A stretch of 64,000 nucleotides of DNA from Massilia sp. Root133 (GTDB lineage: Bacteria > Pseudomonadota > Gammaproteobacteria > Burkholderiales > Burkholderiaceae_D): the NCBI RefSeq assembly GCF_001426525.1, contig NZ_LMEW01000011.1:1-64000 (forward strand), read 5' to 3'. The stretch's first letter is position 1. Every line of letters starts with the position of its first letter. Below the pieces are notes generated by a model, which did not search any database, was not told where the DNA came from, and worked only from the letters and a program-made list of their open reading frames with translations. Positions 18,408 through 27,292 of this stretch are shown piece after piece. The position numbers and the translations under genes were made by a program.

Positions 18408-18440
18408 GTCACCACAAGACACCAAGAGGGAGAGCACCGC

Positions 18441-21185
18441 ATGACCAAGCACATTTCGAGAGCCCTGCAACCCACCATCCTCGCGGCGGCCGTCGCCGTC
18501 TTGACGTCGCAGCACGCCTATGCGCAGGCGCAGGCGGACGAACCGAAGATGCACCGCGTGGAGATCACCGGTTCGTCGATCAAACGCATCGACACGGAGA
18601 CCGCGCTGCCCGTGCAGCTGATCTCGCGCGAGGACATCGAGAAGATGGGCGCGACGACGGCCGCGGAACTGGTCAAGAACATCAGCGCGAACACGGCGCC
18701 GGTGACGGACGGCCCCAGTATCACGGACGGCACGTCCGGCCAGCGCGGCCTGAACGGCGCCAACCTGCGCGGCCTCGGCGTGTCGTCCACGCTGATCCTG
18801 CTGAACGGGCGCCGTCTCGCCAACTTCGCGTCGCCCGGCGATAACTCGGGCGTCGACCTGAACAACATCCCGGCCGGGGCGATCCAGCGCGTCGAGGTGC
18901 TGAAGGATGGCGCATCCGCGATCTACGGTACCGATGCCATCGGCGGCGTGATCAACTTCATCACGCGCAAGGACTATACGGGCATCGACCTGGCCGCGTC
19001 GGCCGCGGGCACGCAGCAGGGCGGGGCAGGCAAGAAGACGCTGAGCCTCAGCGGCGGCACGGGCGACCTGAGCACCGACCGCTTCAACGTGTTCGGCGTG
19101 CTGGACATCCAGCAGCTCGACCGCCTGCGCTCGGGCCAGCGCCGCTTCATCTCCGAGCATCCGCTCGCGACGACGCTGCCGGCGCAGATGTCCAGCAATA
19201 CTTTCCCGGCCAATATCGACATCTCGGCCGCGCAGCGTGCCGCCCTGATCGGCGCGGGCCTGCTGCCGGCCGGCAGCCGCGCGAGCCGCGTCAACCCGAG
19301 CGCGCCGAAGTGCAATCCGCCCGCCACCGTGTATGCCGAGAAGGGGCCGGGCGGCGTGGCCGGCTGCAGCTACGACTACATGGAAGACACGGAGATCTAT
19401 CCGGACTCGCGCAAGATCGGCTTCATCGGCCGCGCGACCTTCCAGCTCGATCCGGACAACCAGTTGTTCGCGGAACTGGTGCAGACGCAGGCCAAGACCA
19501 AATACGTGCTGTCGCCGAACCCGGTGTCGACCCTGCGCAACCTGCCCGTCAGCATCCTGCCGGAGGCGTACCGCAATGCGCTGTCGGCGCCCGGCTTGCC
19601 GGCCACGGTCAACCGGATCCGCTACCGGATGGCGGAAGCGGGCAACCGTACCAACGACGTGACGAGTACCGGCCAGCGCCTGCTGCTGGGTGCCACGGGC
19701 ACGATCAAAGGCTGGGACTACGACGTGGCGCTGGGCCGCGCCGAGAACAAGGCCATCGACAAGTACGTCGACGGCTACTTCCTGTACGACCAGTTCGAGG
19801 CCGGCGTGCGCTCGGGCGCGATCAATCCGTTCGGGCCGTCGTCGCAGGCCGGCCGGGACCTCGTCAACAGCATCCGGGTCAACGACGAAGCACGCAATGC
19901 GAAGGGCGTGTCGACTTCCCTCGACGGCAAGATGTCGCGCTCCCTGACGACGCTGGCCGGCGGCGACCTGGCGCTGGCGGTCGGCGGCGAACTGCGCCAC
20001 GAGCACCAGACGTTCAGGCCGTCGGACCTGCTGCGCTCGAATAACATCCAGGGTGACCGCGACAGCACCATTCCGGCCGGCGAACTGGCCGACGTCGAAA
20101 CGGCGGACAACACGAGAAAAGTGGCCTCCGTGTTCACCGAGGTGGTCGCGCCGTTCACCAAGGAACTCGAGATGCAGTTCGCGGTGCGCTACGACCACTA
20201 CAGCGAAGTGGGCAACACGACCAATCCGAAGATCGGCCTGCGCTGGCAGCCGATGCAGTCGCTGCTGGTGCGCGCGTCAGCGGGCACGGGCTTCCGCGCG
20301 CCGTCGCTGTCGGACCTGAAGCGCCCGACGATCTTCGGCACGACGGCCGGCATCCTGACCGACCCGCAATGCGTCAAGCAGGAAGGCAGCATCGACACGT
20401 GTACCGACCAGTGGAACGTGGAACGCCGCTCGAATCCGGACCTGAAACCGGAAAAATCGCGCGAGTTCTCGCTGGGCGTCGTGTTCGAACCGGTCAAGCG
20501 TACGAGCCTCTCGATCGACTACTGGAACATCGAGAAGCGCGACGTGATCAGCACCCTGGGCGAACAGGTCATCATCGAAAACCCGGCCGCCTACAACGGC
20601 AAGTACATCCAGCGCGACGAGGACGGCTTCATCTCCAACATCCTGCTGATGAAGGAAAACCAGGGCAAGCTCAGGACGTCGGGCTTCGACATCGCCGGCG
20701 ACTGGCGGTCGGAGCGCGGACCGTGGGGCCGCTTCGGCGTCAACCTGTCCGGCACGCTGATCCTGCACTACGACCGCCAGTTCGGTCCCGCCGAGCCGTT
20801 CCGCTCCAACCTGGGCGTGTTCCTGAACGACCAGGCGATCCAGAAATGGCGCCACCGCGTGAACTTCGAATGGGACAACGGCCCGGTCACGCTCACGCTG
20901 GCGAACCAGTACTCGATGGGCTACACGGACCAGAACACGACCTACGACCCGTACACGGACACGCTGCTGCCGCCGAACCACGTGAAGTACTACTCGCTGT
21001 GGGACCTGACGGGCAGCTGGACGATCAGCAAGCAGCTCAAGGTGCGCGCGGGCGTGCTGAACATGTTCAACGCGGATCCGCCGTTCTCGAACCAGGCCTG
21101 GTTCTTCCTGGCCGGGTACGACCCGAGCTACACGGACCCGCGCGGCCGCAGCGCGTTCGTGAGCGTGAACTATTCGTTCCGCTGA
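18441..21185 (+). CDS. TonB-dependent receptor (outer membrane)
   Basis: This 914-residue outer-membrane active transporter has a signal peptide ending near HAYAQ. A TonB-box region follows (MHRVEITGSSIKRIDTE). The plug domain spans about residues 45-165, with LRGLGVSSTLILLNGRR and VEVLKDGASAIYGTDAIGG. A 22-stranded barrel makes up the rest, ending in VSVNYSFR. The repeated GSSIKR/NLRGLG pattern is that of the large receptors used by Massilia and xanthomonads for oligomers rather than siderophores. It is transcribed after the RpiR regulator (33-base gap, GGGAGAG before the ATG) and just before the cyanophycinase gene (one-base gap). The likely cargo is therefore peptide-like fragments made by that enzyme; this is inference from context. 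Confidence 0.93.
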   Translation: MTKHISRALQPTILAAAVAVLTSQHAYAQAQADEPKMHRVEITGSSIKRIDTETALPVQLISREDIEKMGATTAAELVKNISANTAPVTDGPSITDGTSGQRGLNGANLRGLGVSSTLILLNGRRLANFASPGDNSGVDLNNIPAGAIQRVEVLKDGASAIYGTDAIGGVINFITRKDYTGIDLAASAAGTQQGGAGKKTLSLSGGTGDLSTDRFNVFGVLDIQQLDRLRSGQRRFISEHPLATTLPAQMSSNTFPANIDISAAQRAALIGAGLLPAGSRASRVNPSAPKCNPPATVYAEKGPGGVAGCSYDYMEDTEIYPDSRKIGFIGRATFQLDPDNQLFAELVQTQAKTKYVLSPNPVSTLRNLPVSILPEAYRNALSAPGLPATVNRIRYRMAEAGNRTNDVTSTGQRLLLGATGTIKGWDYDVALGRAENKAIDKYVDGYFLYDQFEAGVRSGAINPFGPSSQAGRDLVNSIRVNDEARNAKGVSTSLDGKMSRSLTTLAGGDLALAVGGELRHEHQTFRPSDLLRSNNIQGDRDSTIPAGELADVETADNTRKVASVFTEVVAPFTKELEMQFAVRYDHYSEVGNTTNPKIGLRWQPMQSLLVRASAGTGFRAPSLSDLKRPTIFGTTAGILTDPQCVKQEGSIDTCTDQWNVERRSNPDLKPEKSREFSLGVVFEPVKRTSLSIDYWNIEKRDVISTLGEQVIIENPAAYNGKYIQRDEDGFISNILLMKENQGKLRTSGFDIAGDWRSERGPWGRFGVNLSGTLILHYDRQFGPAEPFRSNLGVFLNDQAIQKWRHRVNFEWDNGPVTLTLANQYSMGYTDQNTTYDPYTDTLLPPNHVKYYSLWDLTGSWTISKQLKVRAGVLNMFNADPPFSNQAWFFLAGYDPSYTDPRGRSAFVSVNYSFR

Positions 21186-21186
21186 C

Positions 21187-22398
21187 ATGCTGAAGAAACT
21201 GGGTGTCGCGCTGGCGTTGGCGGTATGCGCCGGCGCGGTGATGGCGGCCGACGCCGGGCCGTCGAAAGGATCGCTGGTCATCATCGGCGGCGGCCTGCGC
21301 GTCAACAACGCCGAGGTGTGGGAGAAGATCGTCGCGCTCGCGGGCGGGAAGGGCGCGCGCATCGCCGTGCTCCCGACGGCCGCGCAGACGCCCGCGAAGG
21401 AAGCCCAGCTCACGGTGGATGCGCTGAACCGCTACGGCGCGCGCGCGTTCGTCGTCCCGGTCGCGCCCATGCTGGCCGGGACCGACGTGCGCAAGGCCGC
21501 GGACGATCCCGCGCTGGCCGAGGCGATCCGCAAGGCCGGCGGCGCGTTCTTCACCGGCGGAGATCAAGCCCGCATCACGGGCTCGCTGCGGCGCGCGGAC
21601 GGCAGCAACACGGCCGTGCTGGACGCGTTGTGGGCGCTGTACCGGCGCGGCGGCGTCATCGCGGGCACGAGCGCGGGCGCCGCCATCATGAGCAGCACCA
21701 TGTTCTACGACCCGCCGCTGGAAGTGATGCCCGTGCTGAAGAACGGCGTGGCGGATGGCAAGGACGTGGCGTCGGGACTCGGCTTCATCGGCGACGACGT
21801 ATTCGTCGACCAGCACCTGCTCGCGCGCGGCCGCTTCGGCCGCATGCTGCCGGCGATGCTGGCCAAGGGTTATACGCTGGGACTGGGCATCGACGAGAAC
21901 ACGGCCGCCGTCGTGGGACCGGCGCGCGACGTCACGGTGATCGGCTACCGCGGCGCGCTCGTGCTCGACCTGGCCGGGGCCACGACGGACAAGACGAAGC
22001 CGGGATTCAATCTCGCCAATGCGCGCATCAGCTACCTGGACAGCGGCGACCGGTTCAACCTGGCCACGCGCGCGTACGCGCCGGGGCCGGGCAAGGAGCC
22101 CGTGGACCGGCAGTACGTCGAGCACCGTGCGCCGATCTTTTATACGGACATCCTCGGCAACACGGCGGTCGCGGACCTGCTCGAGAAACTGGTGGACAGC
22201 GATCTGCAGCGGGCCGTCGGCGTGGCGTTCGAAGGGCCGGACAGCCAGTCGCCGGACCGCGGGTTCGAGTTCACATTCACGCGCGTGCCGGACACCGCGG
22301 CATACGTGACGAACCGCGAGGACGCGTATTCGATCTACCGGATCAGGATGGACGTGCGGCCGGTGCGGGTGCACCAGCCGTTTTATACGTTGGAGTAG
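21187..22398 (+). CDS. secreted cyanophycinase-like S51 serine peptidase
   Basis: This 403-residue exported peptidase belongs to the cyanophycinase (S51) family. Cyanophycinases cut multi-L-arginyl-poly-L-aspartate to beta-Asp-Arg dipeptides. A signal peptide (about residues 1-20, ending VMAAD) places it outside the cytoplasm, as for extracellular CphE-type enzymes. The SLVIIGGG strand is near residue 31. The family GGDQ motif follows in FFTGGDQARITG, and the nucleophile Ser lies in IAGTSAGAAIMS. The segment after about residue 290 is longer than in intracellular cyanobacterial enzymes. It starts one base after the TonB receptor stop, which implies tight coupling. Other S51 members are dipeptidases or of unknown use, so the polymer is not proven. 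Confidence 0.88.
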   Translation: MLKKLGVALALAVCAGAVMAADAGPSKGSLVIIGGGLRVNNAEVWEKIVALAGGKGARIAVLPTAAQTPAKEAQLTVDALNRYGARAFVVPVAPMLAGTDVRKAADDPALAEAIRKAGGAFFTGGDQARITGSLRRADGSNTAVLDALWALYRRGGVIAGTSAGAAIMSSTMFYDPPLEVMPVLKNGVADGKDVASGLGFIGDDVFVDQHLLARGRFGRMLPAMLAKGYTLGLGIDENTAAVVGPARDVTVIGYRGALVLDLAGATTDKTKPGFNLANARISYLDSGDRFNLATRAYAPGPGKEPVDRQYVEHRAPIFYTDILGNTAVADLLEKLVDSDLQRAVGVAFEGPDSQSPDRGFEFTFTRVPDTAAYVTNREDAYSIYRIRMDVRPVRVHQPFYTLE

Positions 22399-22404
22399 GA
22401 AGTA

Positions 22405-22506
22405 CGTCATTCCCGCGCAGGCGGGAATCCATACTGAGCCTGCGTAGTGTCGGCTCGATGCCGCAGGCCCGCGCGCTCAGCATGGGCCCCCGCTTCCGCG
22501 GGGGCG
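22405..22506. repeat. bipartite REP/MITE-like element with GC-rich inverted arms
   Basis: ATTCCCGC-GCAG-GCGGGAAT (22409-22428) and GCCCCCGC-TTCC-GCGGGGGC (22486-22505) are two compact hairpins joined by about 57 bases. This arrangement is typical of the ATTCCCGC...GCGGGAAT repeats scattered through many proteobacterial genomes. It fills the gap between the convergent cyanophycinase and uvrA genes, so it may also end both transcripts. Confidence 0.75.
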
Positions 22507-22510
22507 ACGG

Positions 22511-25360
22511 TCAGGCTTTCAGCAGCGGCTTGAGGTACTTGCCCGTGACGCTGGCCGGATTGTCCGCCACGTCTTCCGGCGTGCCGTGCGCGACGATCGT
22601 GCCGCCGCCCGCGCCGCCTTCCGGACCCAGGTCGACGATCCAGTCCGCCGTCTTGATGACGTCCAGGTTGTGCTCGATGATGACGAGCGTGTTGCCCTGG
22701 TCGCGCAGGCGGTGGATCACCTTCAGCAGCAGGTCGATGTCGGCGAAGTGCAGACCGGTCGTCGGCTCGTCGAGGATATAGAGTGTCCGGCCCGTGTCGC
22801 GCTTGGACAGTTCCAGCGACAGCTTCACCCGCTGCGCCTCGCCGCCCGACAGCGTGGTCGCGCTCTGGCCCAGCTTGATGTAGCCGAGACCCACGTCCAG
22901 CAGCGTGTGCAGCTTGCGCGCGATGACCGGCACGGGCTTGAAGAACTCGTGCGCATCCTCGACCGTCATGTCCAGCACTTCGGTGATGTTCTTGCCCTTG
23001 TACTGGACTTCGAGCGTCTCGCGGTTGTAGCGCTTGCCGTGGCAGACGTCGCAGGGCACGTACACGTCCGGCAGGAAGTGCATCTCGACCTTGATGACGC
23101 CATCGCCCTGGCATGCCTCGCAGCGGCCACCCTTCACGTTGAACGAGAAGCGGCCCGCGGAATAACCGCGTTCCTTCGCGGTCGGCACCGTCGCGAACAG
23201 GTCGCGGATCGGCGTGAACACGCCCGTGTACGTGGCCGGGTTCGAACGCGGCGTGCGGCCGATCGGCGCCTGGTCGACCGAGATCACCTTGTCGAAGTGC
23301 TCCAGGCCGTGGATGGCCTCGTGCGGCGCCGGTTCCGTCTGCGAACCGTACAGGTGGCGCGACAGCGCCGGGTACAGCGTATCGTTCACGAGCGTCGATT
23401 TTCCGGAACCCGACACGCCCGTCACGCACGTCAGCAGGCCCACCGGCAGCTCCAGCGACACGTTTTTCAGGTTGTTGCCGGTCGCGCCCGTGATGACGAG
23501 CTGGCGGTCCGGGTCGGCCTGCGTGCGCTTCTTCGGCACGTGGATCTTCTTCTTGCCCGACAGGTAAGCCGCCGTCAGCGACTCCTTGCTCTTCATGATG
23601 TCCTTGAGCGAGCCCTCGGCGATCACGGCGCCGCCGTGCACGCCCGCGCCCGGACCCATGTCGACGATGTAGTCCGCCGTGCGGATCGCATCCTCGTCGT
23701 GTTCCACCACGAGCACGCTGTTGCCGATGTCGCGCAGGTGCTTCAGCGTGGCGATCAGGCGGTCGTTGTCGCGCTGGTGCAGGCCGATCGACGGCTCGTC
23801 GAGCACGTACATCACGCCCGTCAGGCCGGAGCCGATCTGCGACGCGAGGCGGATGCGCTGCGCTTCGCCGCCCGACAGGGTGTCCGCGCTGCGGTCCAGC
23901 GACAGGTAATCGAGGCCGACGTCGTTCAGGAATTTCAGGCGCGCGACGATTTCCTTGATCACGCGCTCGGCGATGTCCTTCTTCGCGCCCGTCAGTTTCA
24001 GGTCGTCGAAATAGGTCAGGCAGTCGCGCAGCGGCGTCTTCGCCACTTCATAGATGGCGCGCTGCTGCTTGCCGTTGCCGATCTTGACGTAGCGCGCTTC
24101 CGTGCGCAGGCGCGCGCCGCCGCACGACGGGCACTCCTTCTCGTTGATGAACTTCGCCAGCTCTTCCTTCACGGCCATCGAATCCGTCTCGCGGTAGCGG
24201 CGCTGCAGGTTGTTGACGACGCCCTCGAACGTGTGCTCGCGCATCACCGTGCGGCCACGCTCGTTCACGTACGCGAACGGCACCGACGTCTTGCCGGAGC
24301 CGAACAGCACGACGTCCTGCGCGGGCTTCGGCAACTGCTCGAACGGCTTGTCGAGGTCGAAGCCATAGTGCGACGCGAGGCTCGTCAGCATCTGGTAGTA
24401 GAACTGGTTGCGGCGATCCCAGCCCTTCACGGCGCCGGACGCCAGCGACAGGTTCGGGAATGCGACGATGCGCTTCGGATCGAAGAACTCGATATGGCCC
24501 AGGCCATCGCATTCCTGGCACGCGCCCATCGGGTTATTGAAGGAGAACAGGCGCGGCTCCAGCTCCTGCAGCGAATAGCCGCAGACGTTGCACGCGAACT
24601 TGTTCGAGTAGATGTGCTCCTTCTCCGTGTCCATCTCGTACGCGACGGCGCGGCCGTCCGCGATGCGCAGCGCGGTTTCGAAGCTTTCGGCCAGGCGCTG
24701 CTTGATCTCGGCATTCACCTTGATGCGGTCGATGACGACGTCGATCGTGTGCTTTTCCGTCTTCTTGAGCTTCGGCAGGTCGTCCACGTCGTAGATCTTG
24801 GCCGCGTGCGTGCCGCTCTGGATGCGGAAGCGGACGAAGCCCTGCGCCTGCATCGCCTCGAACAGGTCGCTGTGCTCGCCCTTGCGGTTCGCCACGACGG
24901 GCGCCAGGATCATCAGCTTGGTCCCTTCCGGCATGGCCAGCACGGCATCGACCATCTGCGACACGGTCTGGGCGGCCAGCGGCTCGTCCGAATGGTCCGG
25001 GCAGTAAGGCGTGCCGACGCGCGCGTACAGCAGGCGCAGGTAGTCGTGGATCTCGGTGACGGTGCCGACGGTCGAACGCGGGTTGTGCGACGTCGCCTTC
25101 TGCTCGATGGAGATCGCGGGCGACAGGCCCTCGATCATGTCGACGTCCGGCTTTTCCATCAGCTGCAGGAACTGGCGCGCATAGGCCGACAGCGATTCGA
25201 CGTAGCGGCGCTGGCCTTCGGCATACAGCGTGTCGAAAGCGAGCGACGACTTACCGGAACCCGACAGGCCGGTGATGACGATCAGCTTGTTGCGCGGCAG
25301 GTCGAGGTTGATGTTCTTGAGATTGTGCGTGCGGGCGCCGCGGATACGGATTTCTTCCAT
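22511..25360 (-). CDS. uvrA: excinuclease ABC subunit A
   Basis: UvrA is the damage-recognition ATPase of nucleotide excision repair and works with UvrB in the cytoplasm. The 949-residue product has two ABC modules: Walker [13 protein letters not shown] near residue 32 and [13 protein letters not shown] near 650. It has ABC signatures LSGGEAQR (twice), and zinc-binding CxxC pairs in [17 protein letters not shown] and CEACQGDG. Length equals that of E. coli UvrA within ten residues. The ATG at 25360 gives [17 protein letters not shown], the conserved beginning. A perfect LexA box lies 88 bases upstream. It is divergent from ssb, an arrangement seen widely in proteobacteria. Confidence 0.98.
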   Translation of the reverse strand: MEEIRIRGARTHNLKNINLDLPRNKLIVITGLSGSGKSSLAFDTLYAEGQRRYVESLSAYARQFLQLMEKPDVDMIEGLSPAISIEQKATSHNPRSTVGTVTEIHDYLRLLYARVGTPYCPDHSDEPLAAQTVSQMVDAVLAMPEGTKLMILAPVVANRKGEHSDLFEAMQAQGFVRFRIQSGTHAAKIYDVDDLPKLKKTEKHTIDVVIDRIKVNAEIKQRLAESFETALRIADGRAVAYEMDTEKEHIYSNKFACNVCGYSLQELEPRLFSFNNPMGACQECDGLGHIEFFDPKRIVAFPNLSLASGAVKGWDRRNQFYYQMLTSLASHYGFDLDKPFEQLPKPAQDVVLFGSGKTSVPFAYVNERGRTVMREHTFEGVVNNLQRRYRETDSMAVKEELAKFINEKECPSCGGARLRTEARYVKIGNGKQQRAIYEVAKTPLRDCLTYFDDLKLTGAKKDIAERVIKEIVARLKFLNDVGLDYLSLDRSADTLSGGEAQRIRLASQIGSGLTGVMYVLDEPSIGLHQRDNDRLIATLKHLRDIGNSVLVVEHDEDAIRTADYIVDMGPGAGVHGGAVIAEGSLKDIMKSKESLTAAYLSGKKKIHVPKKRTQADPDRQLVITGATGNNLKNVSLELPVGLLTCVTGVSGSGKSTLVNDTLYPALSRHLYGSQTEPAPHEAIHGLEHFDKVISVDQAPIGRTPRSNPATYTGVFTPIRDLFATVPTAKERGYSAGRFSFNVKGGRCEACQGDGVIKVEMHFLPDVYVPCDVCHGKRYNRETLEVQYKGKNITEVLDMTVEDAHEFFKPVPVIARKLHTLLDVGLGYIKLGQSATTLSGGEAQRVKLSLELSKRDTGRTLYILDEPTTGLHFADIDLLLKVIHRLRDQGNTLVIIEHNLDVIKTADWIVDLGPEGGAGGGTIVAHGTPEDVADNPASVTGKYLKPLLKA

Positions 25361-25447
25361 TGTTGTTTGAAGGCTTTCGAATGGTTGCGGGGCCGGCGCA
25401 CGAATGGCACAGGTGAGCGGGCCGAACGGGAAAGCGCACTAGTTTAC

Positions 25448-25463
25448 CTGTTTTTATTTACAG
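25448..25463 (-). promoter_or_regulatory. perfect LexA (SOS) box upstream of uvrA
   Basis: CTGT-TTTTATTT-ACAG fits CTGTN8ACAG exactly. On the minus strand a TAAACT hexamer just downstream (25446-25441) could be the uvrA -10, so LexA would sit between or over the promoter elements. uvrA is a classical SOS gene, which supports the call. The ssb gene lies almost 400 bases away on the other side. Confidence 0.8.
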
Positions 25464-25732
25464 TGGTATGCCGGCGCTCGAAAAAGTCTGCGAGGCTTGG
25501 TAGCATGATATGACGACCTGTCAAGATCTGCCGTTCCGGTACAACGTGCGCGTATCGTATGTGGTCCGGGAGCGGCGCGTTTCAATGGCAGACTCACCAG
25601 AAAACGAAAATAAGCGGAAAAATTTTCGTCCGGCTGTATTGATGCGCATCTCTTCCAATTCGGGCACTTCGCCCCCATCTTCGAGGTCTGATCAGGTGCT
25701 GTAACCCGGGTGCCCGATCAGTGCGGAATCAG

Positions 25733-25762
25733 TTGCTTTCTCATGCGACTGACCAGCATAAT
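25733..25762 (+). promoter_or_regulatory. candidate ssb promoter in the uvrA-ssb intergenic region
   Basis: TTGCTT (25733-25738) and CATAAT (25757-25762), 18 bases apart, form an acceptable -35/-10 pair about 80 bases before the ssb start. The 480-base region 25361-25840 otherwise contains the uvrA control site and two short weak frames. I do not believe those frames: they have no ribosome site and no recognisable protein. Confidence 0.45.
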
Positions 25763-25840
25763 AGCGGGCCGTATTCAACATGTTTCCCTAACGCTTAGAC
25801 AACACGCAGAGTCAGGGACTATCCAAAGGAGCTTTACAAA

Positions 25841-26338
25841 ATGGCATCAGTTAACAAGGTCATCATCGTCGGCAATCTCGGCCGCGATCCGGAAATTCGC
25901 TACATGCCGAGCGGCGACGCCATCGCCAACATCGCGGTGGCCACGTCCTACAAATCGAAGGACCGCAACACCGGCGAGCAGAAAGAGCTGACCGAGTGGC
26001 ACCGCATCTCGTTCTTCGGCCGCCTCGCCGAAATCGTCGGCCAATACCTCAAGAAGGGTTCGTCGGTCTACGTGGAAGGCCGCCTGCAGACCCGCAAGTA
26101 CACCGACAAGGACGGCATCGAGCGCTACGCCACCGACATCATCGCTGAAAACATGCAGATGCTGGGCGGCCGCCAGGGCATGGGCGGCGGCGACAGCTTC
26201 GGTGGTGGCGACGACATGGGCTACGACGCCGCGCCGAGCCGCCCGGCCCCGCGCCAGGCCCCGCCGGCCCCGGCCGCACGTCCGCAGCCGAAACCGGCAC
26301 CGAACTTCTCGGACATGGATGACGATATTCCGTTCTAA
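25841..26338 (+). CDS. ssb: single-stranded DNA-binding protein
   Basis: SSB coats single-stranded DNA during replication, recombination and repair and recruits partners through its tail. The 165-residue product starts [18 protein letters not shown] after an AAGGAG site. The OB fold covers residues 1-110 ([33 protein letters not shown]). A Gly/Pro/Ala-rich linker follows, and the acidic tip DMDDDIPF is the protein-interaction tail. It is divergent from uvrA and followed by a good terminator. Confidence 0.98.
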   Translation: MASVNKVIIVGNLGRDPEIRYMPSGDAIANIAVATSYKSKDRNTGEQKELTEWHRISFFGRLAEIVGQYLKKGSSVYVEGRLQTRKYTDKDGIERYATDIIAENMQMLGGRQGMGGGDSFGGGDDMGYDAAPSRPAPRQAPPAPAARPQPKPAPNFSDMDDDIPF

Positions 26339-26362
26339 GTGCGACCTCGTCGTCCGCTGATG

Positions 26363-26394
26363 AAAGCCCGCTCTTCGGAAGAACAGCGGGTTTT
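26363..26394 (+). terminator. intrinsic terminator of ssb
   Basis: AAAGCCCGCT (26363-26372) pairs with AGCGGGTTT plus T (26385-26394), with one G-T pair and a 12-base loop. The right arm runs into TTTTTCTTT. Confidence 0.85.
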
Positions 26395-26435
26395 TCTTTA
26401 CTTTGCCATGGCTTGAATAACAGGAGACCAGGACG

Positions 26436-26519
26436 GTGATCGAATAAGTCCGCTACAAGATAGCGGCCGATCAGGCCGACCAGTTCATTGCCGCCTATGC
26501 GACGGCGCGCGGAGCAATT
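26436..26519 (+). pseudogene. truncated antibiotic biosynthesis monooxygenase-like gene fragment
   Basis: A GTG at 26436, about ten bases after AGGAGA, opens a frame reading VIE-stop-VRYKIAADQADQFIAAY and then ATARGAI. The stop falls at codon 4. The rest matches the beginning of small heme-degrading-like monooxygenases of the ABM superfamily, which are about 100 residues long. Homology ends at the point where the lower-GC toxin-antitoxin island begins. Both the early stop and the missing remainder mark it as a remnant. The identity is by pattern only, so it is moderately sure. Confidence 0.5.
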
Positions 26520-27292
26520 AGTTTCGAAGCCCGAGCTCGAACTGGCTCAGCAGCTTGTCCGCCATATCGGATTCGATGCCGGCAGAGCGGGTCATGTGGA
26601 CGAGAAGGCGGTCGCGTTTGCGCGGGTCGGCCAGGATGGCGAGCAGGGCGTGTAATGAGTCGTCGTGCAAGATGACACGCGTGTCATGGCCGAGCAGGGT
26701 CGCACCGGCCAGGGGCAGGTCGAATCCGGCGGCTTCGAGTAATTCAAATGCCTCCTCATACATGCGGTCGCCATTCCCTGCTTCGTGGTAGTGCTGGAGG
26801 AGGAAAAGGAGATCCTGGGCATCCTTGTTGTCTTGCAGCCCGCGGTCGTCCCATGCCAGCAGCTTGAGCGCGGCAAGCGCTGGAATCGATACGACCCGGA
26901 TGACAAGGCCGTTATCTACCTCCACGTCCAGTGCTGATGCCAAGGCTTCGGCATAACCGGTGACGCGCATCCAGCGGGAACGCGTTGCCGTATTCCGTGG
27001 GCTTGTAATGCAATAGATGTATTCTGTCTGCGGCCGGGGTGAAGCTGCCGGTGGCCACGAGAGCAGCCTTCAGTGCGTTGAAACGCTCCCAGTGATCGAG
27101 TGCGATGGCGAAGTCGACGTCATGAGTCGCCCGCGGGGTGTCGAGGCCGAACACATGGGTCATCAATATGTCGCGTGCGGTTGCGCCGACGAGAAGATAA
27201 TCGCAGCCGAGCTGTCCCGTTACCGACCGAACCGTGGACAGGATCTCGAGAAGTACTGGATTGAAGGGTTTATCGAGTCGTATCGTGTACAT
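26518..27292 (-). pseudogene. AbiEii-like nucleotidyltransferase toxin gene, internally deleted and frameshifted
   Basis: Two overlapping frames make up one gene. The first (ATG at 27292, MYTIRLDKPFNPVLL) carries the nucleotidyltransferase fold with LLVGATARDILM and RATHDVDFAIA, and loses homology after YGNAFPLD. The second (about 26970-26518) resumes with MRVTGYAEALASALDVEV and the C-terminal part including KLLAWDDRGLQDNKDAQDL. In intact homologues these blocks are separated by about 25 residues (a DLIPFGG...WPPD segment) and lie in one frame. The break therefore looks like a small deletion that also shifts frame. The toxin of this type IV toxin-antitoxin pair should be inactive. Its start overlaps the end of the antitoxin gene by 23 bases, as in intact systems. 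Sequence error is the main alternative. Confidence 0.65.

Noticed and set aside
17460..20198. Long minus-strand frame opposite the RpiR regulator and TonB receptor
   Set aside because: Both plus-strand genes are clear families; the antisense product is low-complexity and Arg-rich.
22586..25513. Open frame of 975 codons on the plus strand opposite uvrA
   Set aside because: uvrA is certain and the antisense product has the Arg/His/Val-rich composition of a shadow frame without ribosome site or domain.
25510..25991. Two short frames between uvrA and ssb
   Set aside because: No ribosome sites; the second overlaps the start of ssb. Composition is not protein-like and the region is needed for the two promoters.
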